DNA of 64,000 bases. It comes from Sepiola atlantica. Its lineage: Eukaryota; Mollusca; Cephalopoda; Sepiida; Sepiolidae. The stretch is taken from NCBI GenBank assembly GCA_963556195.1, contig CAUVYP010001208.1, positions 3,720,001 to 3,784,000 on the forward strand, written 5' to 3'. A program made the translations under genes and the position numbers. Positions 40,037 to 52,498 of the stretch are shown here, one piece after another (the first letter of the stretch is position 1; every line of letters begins with the position of its first letter). The notes under the pieces are model-generated. The model worked only from the letters and a program-made list of their open reading frames with translations, had not been told where the DNA came from and searched no databases.

Positions 40037-43000
40037 TTAGCGCGTTTTAAAGTTGATATCGCTTTTGTTTATAACTTCCACATTTATTCGAATTGTGCAA
40101 CGAAACTTTGCAGACAGTCGCGGAGACACATGTTCTACTGAAGTACCAAGTCTCAGAAGTGCAGCTCTTGTACTGCCGGAGATATGTCGATACAAACCGA
40201 ATACGCAAAACATCAACAAAATTTAGCGCGTTTTAAAGTTGATATCGCTTTTGTTTATAACTTCCACATTTATTCGAATTGTGCAACGAAATTTTGCACA
40301 GATTAGCGGAGGCACATTTTCTACTGAAGTACCAAGTTTCAGAAGTGCAGCTCTTGTACTGCCGGAGATATGTCGATACAAACTGAATACGCAAACTATC
40401 AACAAAATTTAGTGCGATTTAAAGTTGATATCGCTTTTGTTTATAACTCAACCATTCTTTAGAATTGTGCAACGAAACTTTGCAGAGATAAGCGGAGTCA
40501 CATGCTCTACTGAAGTACCAAGTTTCAGAAGTGCAGCTCTTTTACTGCCGGAGATATGTCGATACAAACTGAATACGCAAAACATCAACAAAATTTAGCG
40601 CGTTTTAAAGTTGATATCGCTTTTGTTTATAACTTCCACATTTATTCGAATTGTGCAACGAAACTTTGCAGACCGTCGCGGAGACACACGTTCTACTGAA
40701 GTACCAAGTTTCAGAAGTGCAGCTCTTGTACTGCCGGAGATATGTCGATACAAACTGAATACGCAAAACATCAACAAAATTTAGCGCGTTTTAAAGTTGA
40801 TATCGCTTTTGTTTATAACTTCCACATTTATTCGAATTGTGCAACGAAACTTTGCACAGATTAGCGGAGTCACATTTTCTACTGAAGTACCCTGTTTCAG
40901 AAGTGCAGCTCTTGTACTGCCGGAGATATGTCGATACAAACTGAATACGCAAAACATCAACAAAATTTAGCGCGTTTTAAAGTTGATATCGCTTTTGTTT
41001 ATAACTTCCACATTTATTCGAATTGTGCAACGAAACTTTGTAGACAGTCGCGGATAGGCCTTTTCTACTGAGGTACCAAGTTTCAGAAGTGCAGCTCTTG
41101 TACTGCCGGAGATATGTCGATACAAACCGAATACGCAAAACATCAACAAAATTTAGCGCGTTTTAAAGTTGATATCGCTTTTGTTTATAACTTCCACATT
41201 TATTCGAATTGTGCAACGAAATTTTGCACAGATTAGCGGAGGCACATTTTCTACTGAAGTACCAAGTTTCAGAAGTGCAGCTCTTGTACTGCCGGAGATA
41301 TGTCGATACAAACTGAATACGCAAAACATCAACAAAATTTAGCGCGTTTTAAAGTTGATATCGCTTTTGTTTATAACTTCCACATTTATTCGAATTGTGC
41401 AACGAAATTTTGCACAGATTAGCGGAGGCACATTTTCTACTGAAGTACCAAGTTTCAGAAGTGCAGCTCTTGTACTGCCGGAGATATGTCGATACAAACT
41501 GAATACGCAAAACATCAACAAAATTTAGCGCGTTTTAAAGTTGATATCGCTTTTGTTTATAACTTCCACATTTATTCGAATTGTGCAACGAAACTTTGCA
41601 GACCGTCGCGGAGACACACGTTCTACTGAAGTACCAAGTTTCAGAAGTGCAGCTCTTGTACTGCCGGAGATATGTCGATACAAACTGAATACGCAAAACA
41701 TCAACAAAATTTAGCGCGTTTTAAAGTTGATATCGCTTTTGTTTATAACTTCCACATTTATTCGAATTGTGCAACGAAACTTTGCACAGATTAGCGGAGT
41801 CACATTTTCTACTGAAGTACCCAGTTTCAGAAGTGCAGCTCTTGTACTGCCGGAGATATGTCGATACAAACTGAATACGCAAAACATCAACAAAATTTAG
41901 CGCGTTTTAAAGTTGATATCGCTTTTGTTTATAACTTCCACATTTATTCGAATTGTGCAACGAAACTTTGCACAGATTAGCGGAGTCACATGTTCTACTG
42001 AAGTACCAAGTTTCAGAAGTGCAGCTCTTGTACTGCCGGAGATATGTCGATACAAACTGAATACGCAAAACAATAACAAAATTTAGCGCGTTTTAAAGTT
42101 GATATCGCTTTTGTTTATAACTTCCACATTTATTCGAATTGTGCAACGAAACTTTGCACAGATTAGCGGAGTCACATGTTCTACTGAAGTACCAAGTTTC
42201 AGAAGTGCAGCTCTTGTACTGCCGGAGATATGTCGATACAAACTGAATACGCAAAACATCAACAAAATTTAGCGCGTTTTAAAGTTGATATCGCTTTTGT
42301 TTATAACTTCCACATTTATTCGAATTGTGCAACGAAACTTTGCAGACCGTCGCGGAGACACACGTTATACTGAAGTACCAAGTTTCAGAAGTGCAGCTCT
42401 TGTACTGCCGGAGATATGTCGATACAAACTGAATACGCAAAACATCAACAAAATTTAGCGCGTTTTAAAGTTGATATCGCTTTTGTTTATAACTTCCACA
42501 TTTATTCGAATTGTGCAACGAAACTTTGCACAGATTAGCGGAGTCACATTTTCTACTGAAGTACCAAGTTTCAGAAGTGCAGCTCTTGTACTGCCGGAGA
42601 TATGTCGATACAAACTGAATACGCAAAACATCAACAAAATTTAGCGCGTTTGAAAGTTGATATCGCTTTTGTTTATAACTTCCACATTTATTCGAATTGT
42701 GCAACGAAACTTTGCAGACAGTCGCGGAGACACATGTTCTACTGAAGTACCAAGATTCAGAAGTGCAGCTCTTGTACTGCCGGAGATATGTCGATACAAA
42801 CTGAATACGCAAAACATCAACAAAATTTAGCGCGTTTTAAAGTTGATATCGCTTTTGTTTATAACTTCCACATTTATTCGAATTGTGCAACGAAACTTTG
42901 CACAGATAAGCGGAGTCACATGTTCTACTGAAGTACCAAGTCTCAGAAGTGCAGCTCTTGTACTGCCGGAGATATGTCGATACAAACTGAATACGCAAAA

Positions 43001-43756
43001 CATCGACAAAATTTAGCGCGTTTTAAAGTTGATATCGCTTTTGTTTATAACTTCCACATTTATTCGAATTGTGCAACGAAACTTGGCACAGATTAGCGGA
43101 GTCACATGTTCTACTGAAGTACTAAGTTTCAGAAGTGCAGCTCTTGTACTGCCGGAGATATGTCGATACAAACTGAATACGCAAAACATCAACAAAATTT
43201 AGCGCGTTTTAAAGTTGATATCGCTTTTGTTTATAACTTCCACATTTATTCGAATTGTGCAACGAAACTTTGTAGACAGTCGCGGATAGGCCTTTTCTAC
43301 TGAGGTACCAAGTTTCAGAAGTGCAGCTCTTGTACTGCCGGAGATATGTCGATACAAACTGAATACGCAAAACATCAACAAAATTTAGCGCGTTTTAAAG
43401 TTGATATCGCTTTTGTTTATAACTTCCACATTTATTCGAATTGTGCAAAGAAACTTTGCAGACAGTCGCGGAGACACATGTTCTACTGAAGTACCAAGTC
43501 TCAGAAGTGCAGCTCTTGTACTGCCGGAGATATGTCGATACAAACCGAATACGCAAAACATCAACAAAATTTAGCGCGTTTTAAAGTTGATATCGCTTTT
43601 GTTTATAACTTCCACATTTATTCGAATTGTGCAACGAAATTTTGCACAGATTAGCGGAGGCACATTTTCTACTGAAGTACCAAGTTTCAGAAGTGCAGCT
43701 CTTGTACTGCCGGAGATATGTCGATACAAACTGAATACGCAAAACATCAACAAAAT
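40037..43756 (+). repeat. 20-monomer HOR, copy 2 (3,720 bp)
   Basis: Same twenty-monomer order and the same private markers as copy 1. Differences found by eye are a at 40721 (g at 37001), c at 41134 (a at 37414) and t at 40893 (a at 37173). Three differences in 3,720 bp indicate a very recent duplication. Confidence 0.93.
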
Positions 43757-44314
43757 TTAGCGCGTTTTAAAGTTGATATCGCTTTTGTTTATAACTTCCA
43801 CATTTATTCGAATTGTGCAACGAAATTTTGCACAGATTAGCGGAGGCACATTTTCTACTGAAGTACCAAGTTTCAGAAGTGCAGCTCTTGTACTGCCGGA
43901 GATATGTCGATACAAACTGAATACGCAAACTATCAACAAAATTTAGTGCGATTTAAAGTTGATATCGCTTTTGTTTATAACTTCACCATTCTTTAGAATT
44001 GTGCAACGAAACTTTGCAGAGATAAGCGGAGTCACATGCTCTACTGAAGTACCAAGTTTCAGAAGTGCAGCTCTTTTACTGCCGGAGATATGTCGATACA
44101 AACTGAATACGCAAAACATCAACAAAATTTAGTGCGATTTAAAGTTGATATCGCTTTTGTTTATAACTTCACCATTCTTTAGAATTGTGCAACGAAACTT
44201 TGCAGAGATAAGCGGAGTCACATGCTCTACTGAAGTACCAAGTTTCAGAAGTGCAGCTCTTTTACTGCCGGAGATATGTCGATACAAACTGAATACGCAA
44301 AACATCGACAAAAT
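43757..44314 (+). repeat. HOR-1 tail: E-F-G
   Basis: Three monomers completing the series after the duplicated unit. G at 44129 has the F-like cagaagtgcag but keeps the catcgac edge and is followed by A. Confidence 0.87.
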
Positions 44315-45430
44315 TTAGCGCGTTTTAAAGTTGATATCGCTTTTGTTTATAACTTCCACATTTATTCGAATTGTGCAACGAAATTCTGCACAGATTAGCG
44401 GAGTCACATGTTCTACTGAAGTACCAAGTTTCAGAAGTGCAGCTCTTGTACTGCCGGCGATATGTCGATACAAACTGAATACGCAAAACATCAACAAAAT
44501 TTAGCGCGTTTTAAAGTTGATATCGCTTTTGTTTATAACTTCCACATTTATTCGAATTGTGCAACGAAACTTTGCAGACCGTCGCGGAGACACACGTTCT
44601 ACTGAAGTACCAAGTTTCAGAAGTGCAGCTCTTGTACTGCCGGAGATATGTCGATACAAACTGAATACGCAAAACATCAACAAAATTTAGCGCGTTTTAA
44701 AGTTGATATCGCTTTTGTTTATAACTTCCACATTTATTCGAATTGTGCAACGAAACTTTGTAGACAGTCGCGGATAGGCCTTTTCTACTGAGGTACCAAG
44801 TTTCAGAAGTGCAGCTCTTGTACTGCCGGAGATATGTCGATACAAACTGAATACGCAAAACATCAACAAAATTTAGCGCGTTTTAAAGTTGATATCGCTT
44901 TTGTTTATAACTTCCACATTTATTCGAATTGTGCAACGAAACTTTGCAGACAGTCGCGGAGACACATGTTCTACTGAAGTACCAAGTCTCAGAAGTGCAG
45001 CTCTTGTACTGCCGGAGATATGTCGATACAAACCGAATACGCAAAACATCAACAAAATTTAGCGCGTTTTAAAGTTGATATCGCTTTTGTTTATAACTTC
45101 CACATTTATTCGAATTGTGCAACGAAATTTTGCACAGATTAGCGGAGGCACATTTTCTACTGAAGTACCAAGTTTCAGAAGTGCAGCTCTTGTACTGCCG
45201 GAGATATGTCGATACAAACTGAATACGCAAACTATCAACAAAATTTAGTGCGATTTAAAGTTGATATCGCTTTTGTTTATAACTTCACCATTCTTTAGAA
45301 TTGTGCAACGAAACTTTGCAGAGATAAGCGGAGTCACATGCTCTACTGAAGTACCAAGTTTCAGAAGTGCAGCTCTTTTACTGCCGGAGATATGTCGATA
45401 CAAACTGAATACGCAAAACATCAACAAAAT
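44315..45430 (+). repeat. Partial HOR-1: A-B-C-D-E-F
   Basis: Only one E is present before F. F is followed by B rather than T, as in the 20-mer and 15-mer units. Confidence 0.88.
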
Positions 45431-48220
45431 TTAGCGCGTTTTAAAGTTGATATCGCTTTTGTTTATAACTTCCACATTTATTCGAATTGTGCAACGAAAC
45501 TTTGCAGACCGTCGCGGAGACACACGTTCTACTGAAGTACCAAGTTTCAGAAGTGCAGCTCTTGTACTGCCGGAGATATGTCGATACAAACTGAATACGC
45601 AAAACATCAACAAAATTTAGCGCGTTTTAAAGTTGATATCGCTTTTGTTTATAACTTCCACATTTATTCGAATTGTGCAACGAAACTTTGCACAGATTAG
45701 CGGAGTCACATTTTCTACTGAAGTACCCAGTTTCAGAAGTGCAGCTCTTGTACTGCCGGAGATATGTCGATACAAACTGAATACGCAAAACATCAACAAA
45801 ATTTAGCGCGTTTTAAAGTTGATATCGCTTTTGTTTATAACTTCCACATTTATTCGAATTGTGCAACGAAACTTTGTAGACAGTCGCGGATAGGCCTTTT
45901 CTACTGAGGTACCAAGTTTCAGAAGTGCAGCTCTTGTACTGCCGGAGATATGTCGATACAAACCGAATACGCAAAACATCAACAAAATTTAGCGCGTTTT
46001 AAAGTTGATATCGCTTTTGTTTATAACTTCCACATTTATTCGAATTGTGCAACGAAATTTTGCACAGATTAGCGGAGGCACATTTTCTACTGAAGTACCA
46101 AGTTTCAGAAGTGCAGCTCTTGTACTGCCGGAGATATGTCGATACAAACTGAATACGCAAAACATCAACAAAATTTAGCGCGTTTTAAAGTTGATATCGC
46201 TTTTGTTTATAACTTCCACATTTATTCGAATTGTGCAACGAAATTTTGCACAGATTAGCGGAGGCACATTTTCTACTGAAGTACCAAGTTTCAGAAGTGC
46301 AGCTCTTGTACTGCCGGAGATATGTCGATACAAACTGAATACGCAAAACATCAACAAAATTTAGCGCGTTTTAAAGTTGATATCGCTTTTGTTTATAACT
46401 TCCACATTTATTCGAATTGTGCAACGAAATTTTGCACAGATTAGCGGAGGCACATTTTCTACTGAAGTACCAAGTTTCAGAAGTGCAGCTCTTGTACTGC
46501 CGGAGATATGTCGATACAAACTGAATACGCAAAACATCAACAAAATTTAGCGCGTTTTAAAGTTGATATCGCTTTTGTTTATAACTTCCACATTTATTCG
46601 AATTGTGCAACGAAATTTTGCACAGATTAGCGGAGGCACATTTTCTACTGAAGTACCAAGTTTCAGAAGTGCAGCTCTTGTACTGCCGGAGATATGTCGA
46701 TACAAACTGAATACGCAAAACATCAACAAAATTTAGCGCGTTTTAAAGTTGATATCGCTTTTGTTTATAACTTCCACATTTATTCGAATTGTGCAACGAA
46801 ACTTTGCAGACCGTCGCGGAGACACACGTTCTACTGAAGTACCAAGTTTCAGAAGTGCAGCTCTTGTACTGCCGGAGATATGTCGATACAAACTGAATAC
46901 GCAAAACATCAACAAAATTTAGCGCGTTTTAAAGTTGATATCGCTTTTGTTTATAACTTCCACATTTATTCGAATTGTGCAACGAAACTTTGCACAGATT
47001 AGCGGAGTCACATTTTCTACTGAAGTACCCAGTTTCAGAAGTGCAGCTCTTGTACTGCCGGAGATATGTCGATACAAACTGAATACGCAAAACATCAACA
47101 AAATTTAGCGCGTTTTAAAGTTGATATCGCTTTTGTTTATAACTTCCACATTTATTCGAATTGTGCAACGAAACTTTGTAGACAGTCGCGGATAGGCCTT
47201 TTCTACTGAGGTACCAAGTTTCAGAAGTGCAGCTCTTGTACTGCCGGAGATATGTCGATACAAACCGAATACGCAAAACATCAACAAAATTTAGCGCGTT
47301 TTAAAGTTGATATCGCTTTTGTTTATAACTTCCACATTTATTCGAATTGTGCAACGAAATTTTGCACAGATTAGCGGAGGCACATTTTCTACTGAAGTAC
47401 CAAGTTTCCGAAGTGCAGCTCTTGTACTGCCGGAGATATGTCGATACAAACTGAATACGCAAAACATCAACAAAATTTAGCGCGTTTTAAAGTTGATATC
47501 GCTTTTGTTTATAACTTCCACATTTATTCGAATTGTGCAACGAAATTTTGCACAGATTAGCGGAGGCACATTTTCTACTGAAGTACCAAGTTTCAGAAGT
47601 GCAGCTCTTGTACTGCCGGAGATATGTCGATACAAACTGAATACGCAAACTATCAACAAAATTTAGTGCGATTTAAAGTTGATATCGCTTTTGTTTATAA
47701 CTTCACCATTCTTTAGAATTGTGCAACGAAACTTTGCAGAGATAAGCGGAGTCACATGCTCTACTGAAGTACCAAGTTTCAGAAGTGCAGCTCTTTTACT
47801 GCCGGAGATATGTCGATACAAACTGAATACGCAAAACATCAACAAAATTTAGCGCGTTTTAAAGTTGATATCGCTTTTGTTTATAACTTCCACATTTATT
47901 CGAATTGTGCAACGAAACTTTGCACAGATTAGCGGAGTCACATGTTCTACTGAAGTACCAAGTTTCAGAAGTGCAGCTCTTGTACTGCCGGAGATATGTC
48001 GATAAAAACTGAATACGCAAACTATCAACAAAATTTAGTGCGATTTAAAGTTGATATCGCTTTTGTTTATAACTTCACCATTCTTTAGAATTGTGCAACG
48101 AAACTTTGCAAAGATAAGCGGAGTCACATGCTCTATTAAAGTACCAAGTTTCAGAATTGCAGCTCTTTTACTGCCGGAGATATGTCGATACAAACTGAAT
48201 ACGCAAAACATCGACAAAAT
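45431..48220 (+). repeat. 15-mer: B-N-C-E-E-E-E-B-N-C-E-E-F-T-G
   Basis: Contains B-N-C twice. Both C copies (45803 and 47105) have D-type edges followed by E, so D is absent. Four consecutive E monomers run from 45989 to 46732. The final G has ctctattaaag and tgcaaagataag. Confidence 0.88.
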
Positions 48221-49708
48221 TTAGCGCGTTTTAAAGTTGATATCGCTTTTGTTTATAACTTCCACATTTATTCGAATTGTGCAACGAAATTCTGCACAGA
48301 TTAGCGGAGTCACATGTTCTACTGAAGTACCAAGTTTCAGAAGTGCAGCTCTTGTACTGCCGGAGATATGTCGATACAAACTGAATACGCAAAACATCAA
48401 CAAAATTTAGCGCGTGTTAAAGTTGATATCGCTTTTGTTTATAACTTCCACATTTATTCGAATTGTGCAACGAAACTTTGCAGACCGTCGCGGAGACACA
48501 CGTTCTACTGAAGTACCAAGTTTCAGAAGTGCAGCTCTTGTACTGCCGGAGATATGTCGATAAAAACTGAATACGCAAAACATCAACAAAATTTAGCGCG
48601 TTTTAAAGTTGATATCGCTTTTGTTTATAACTTCCACATTTATTCGAATTGTGCAACGAAACTTTGTAGACAGTCGCGGATAGGCCTTTTCTACTGAGGT
48701 ACCAAGTTTCAGAAGTGCAGCTCTTGTACTGCCGGAGATATGTCGATACAAACTGAATACGCAAAACATCAACAAAATTTAGCGCGTTTTAAAGTTGATA
48801 TCGCTTTTGTTTATAACTTCCACATTTATTCGAATTGTGCAACGAAACTTTGCAGACAGTCGCGGAGACACATGTTCTACTGAAGTACCAAGTCTCAGAA
48901 GTGCAGCTCTTGTACTGCCGGAGATATGTCGATACAAACCGAATACGCAAAACATCAACAAAATTTAGCGCGTTTTAAAGTTGATATCGCTTTTGTTTAT
49001 AACTTCCACATTTATTCGAATTGTGCAACGAAATTTTTCACAGATTAGCGGAGGCACATTTTCTACTGAAGTACCAAGTTTCAGAAGTGCAGCTCTTGTA
49101 CTGCCGGAGATATGTCGATACAAACTGAATACACAAAACATCAACAAAATTTAGCGCGTTTTAAAGTTGATATCGCTTTTGTTTATAACTTCCACATTTA
49201 TTCGAATTGTGCAACGAAATTTTGCACAGATTAGCGGAGGCACATTTTCTACTGAAGTACCAAGTTTCCGAAGTGCAGCTCTTGTACTGCCGGAGATATG
49301 TCGATACAAACTGAATACGCAAACTATCAACAAAATTTAGTGCGATTTAAAGTTGATATCGCTTTTGTTTATAACTTCACCATTCTTTAGAATTGTGCAA
49401 CGAAACTTTGCAGAGATAAGCGGAGTCACATGCTCTACTGAAGTACCAAGTTTCAGAAGTGCAGCTCTTTTACTGCCGGAGATATGTCGATACAAACTGA
49501 ATACGCAAAACATCAACAAAATTTAGTGCGATTTAAAGTTGATATCGCTTTTGTTTATAACTTCACCATTCTTTAGAATTGTGCAACGAAACTTTGCAGA
49601 GATAAGCGGAGTCACATGCTCTACTGAAGTACCAAGTTTCAGAATTGCAGCTCTTTTACTGCCGGAGATATGTCGATACAAACTGAATACGCAAAACATC
49701 GACAAAAT
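48221..49708 (+). repeat. Shortened HOR-1 8-mer: A-B-C-D-E-E-F-G
   Basis: Same order as 34271-35758. B has gcgcgtgtt and gataaaaac, shared with B at 55289. The first E has atttttcac and an atacacaaa edge; the second has tttccgaag, shared with E at 47291. Confidence 0.9.
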
Positions 49709-52498
49709 TTAGCGCGTTTTAAAGTTGATATCGCTTTTGTTTATAACTTCCACATTTATTCGAATTGTGCAACGAAATTCTGCACAGATTAGCGGAGTCA
49801 CATGTTCTACTGAAGTACCAAGTTTCAGAAGTGCAGCTCTTGTACTGCCGGAGATATGTCGATACAAACTGAATACGCAAAACATCAACAAAATTTAGCG
49901 CGTTTTAAAGTTGATATCGTTTTTGTTTATAACTTCCACATTTATTCGAATTGTGCAACGAAACTTTGCAGACCGTCGCGGAGACACACGTTCTACTGAA
50001 GTACCAAGTTTCAGAAGTGCAGCTCTTGTACTGCCGGAGATATGTCGATACAAACTGAATACGCAAAACATCAACAAAATTTAGCGCGTTTTAAAGTTGA
50101 TATCGCTTTTGTTTATAACTTCCACATTTATTCGAATTGTGCAACGAAACTTTGTAGACAGTCGCGGATAGGCCTTTTCTACTGAGGTACCAAGTTTCAG
50201 AAGTGCAGCTCTTGTACTGCCGGAGATATGTCGATACAAACTGAATACGCAAAACATCAACAAAATTTAGCGCGTTTTAAAGTTGATATCGCTTTTGTTT
50301 ATAACTTCCACATTTATTCGAATTGTGCAACGAAACTTTGCAGACAGTCGCGGAGACACATGTTCTACTGAAGTACCAAGTCTCAGAAGTGCAGCTCTTG
50401 TACTGCCGGAGATATGTCGATACAAACCGAATACGCAAAACATCAACAAAATTTAGCGCGTTTTAAAGTTGATATCGCTTTTGTTTATAACTTCCACATT
50501 TATTCGAATTGTGCAACGAAATTTTGCACAGATTAGCGGAGGCACATTTTCTACTGAAGTACCAAGTTTCAGAAGTGCAGCTCTTGTACTGCCGGAGATA
50601 TGTCGATACAAACTGAATACGCAAACTATCAACAAAATTTAGTGCGATTTAAAGTTGATATCGCTTTTGTTTATAACTTCACCATTCTTTAGAATTGTGC
50701 AACGAAACTTTGCAGAGATAAGCGGAGTCACATGCTCTACTGAAGTACCAAGTTTCAGAAGTGCAGCTCTTTTACTGCCGGAGATATGTCGATACAAACT
50801 GAATACGCAAAACATCAACAAAATTTAGCGCGTTTTAAAGTTGATATCGCTTTTGTTTATAACTTCCACATTTATTCGAATTGTGCAACGAAACTTTGCA
50901 GACCGTCGCGGAGACAGATGTTCTACTGAAGTACCAAGTTTCAGAAGTGCAGCTCTTGTACTGCCGGAGATATGTCGATACAAACTGAATACGCAAAACA
51001 TCAACAAAATTTAGCGCGTTTTAAAGTTGATATCGCTTTTGTTTATAACTTCCACATTTATTCGAATTGTGCAACGAAACTTTGCACAGATTAGCGGAGT
51101 CACATTTTCTACTGAAGTACCCAGTTTCAGAAGTGCAGCTCTTGTACTGCCGGAGATATGTCGATACAAACTGAATACGCAAAACATCAACAACATTTAG
51201 CGCGTTTTAAAGTTGATATCGCTTTTGTTTATAACTTCCACATTTATTCGAATTGTGCAACGAAACTTTGTAGACAGTCGCGGATAGGCCTTTACTACTG
51301 AGGTACCAAGTTTCAGAAGTGCAGCTCTTGTACTGCCGGAGATATGTCGATACAAACCGAATACGCAAAACATCAACAAAATTTAGCGCGTTTTAAAGTT
51401 GATATCGCTTTTGTTTATAACTTCCACATTTATTCGAATTGTGCAACGAAATTTTGCACAGATTAGCGGAGGCACATTTTCTACTGAAGTACCAAGTTTC
51501 AGAAGTGTAGCTCTTGTACTGCCGGAGATATGTCGATACAAACTGAATACGCAAAACATCAACAAAATTTAGCGCGTTTTAAAGTTGATATCGCTTTTGT
51601 TTATAACTTCCACATTTATTCGAATTGTGCAACGAAATTTTGCACAGATTAGCGGAGGCACATTTTCTACTGAAGTACCAAGTTTCAGAAGTGCAGCTCT
51701 TGTACTGCCGGAGATATGTCGATACAAACTGAATACGCAAAACATCAACAAAATTTAGCGCGTTTTAAAGTTGATATCGCTTTTGTTTATAACTTCCACA
51801 TTTATTCGAATTGTGCAACGAAACTTTGCAGACCGTCGCGGAGACACACGTTCTACTGAAGTACCAAGTCTCAGAAGTGCAGCTCTTGTACTGCCGGAGA
51901 TATTTCGATACAAACTGAATACGCAAAACATCAACAAAATTTAGCGCGTTTTAAAGTTGATATCGCTTTTGTTTATAACTTCCACATTTATTCGAATTGT
52001 ACAACGAAACTTTGCACAGATAAGCGGAGTCACATGTTCTACTGAAGTACCAAGTTTCAGAAGTGCAGCTCTTGTACTGCCGGAGATATGTCGATACAAA
52101 CTGAATACGCAAACTATCAACAAAATTTAGTGCGATTTAAAGTTGATATCGCTTTTGTTTATAACTTCACCATTCTTTAGAATTGTGCAACGAAACTTTG
52201 CAGAGATAAGCGGAGTCACATGCTCTACTGAAGTACCAAGTTTCAGAAGTGCAGCTCTTTTACTGCCGGAGATATGTCGATACAAACTGAATACGCAAAA
52301 CATCAACAAAATTTAGTGCGATTTAAAGTTGATATCGCTTTTGTTTATAACTTCACCATTCTTTAGAATTGTGCAACGAAACTTTGCAGAGATAAGCGGA
52401 GTCACATGCTCTACTGAAGTACCAAGTTTCAGAATTGCAGCTCTTTTACTGCCGGAGATATGTCGATACAAACTGAATACGCAAAACATCGACAAAAT
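49709..52498 (+). repeat. 15-monomer HOR: A-B-C-D-E-F-B-N-C-E-E-B-T-F-G
   Basis: A 2,790-bp unit. Markers shared with the next unit exactly 2,790 bp away are atcgttttt in B (t at 49920), caacaacatt after N (51193), gtgtagctc in E (51509), caagtctcag in the last B and attgtacaac in T. Confidence 0.9.

Noticed and set aside
36317..43756. 20-monomer duplication as an assembly artefact
   Set aside because: The two copies differ at three or more sites and sit in different flanking contexts (C on the left, E on the right), which favours a real duplication. Reads spanning the junction would still settle it.
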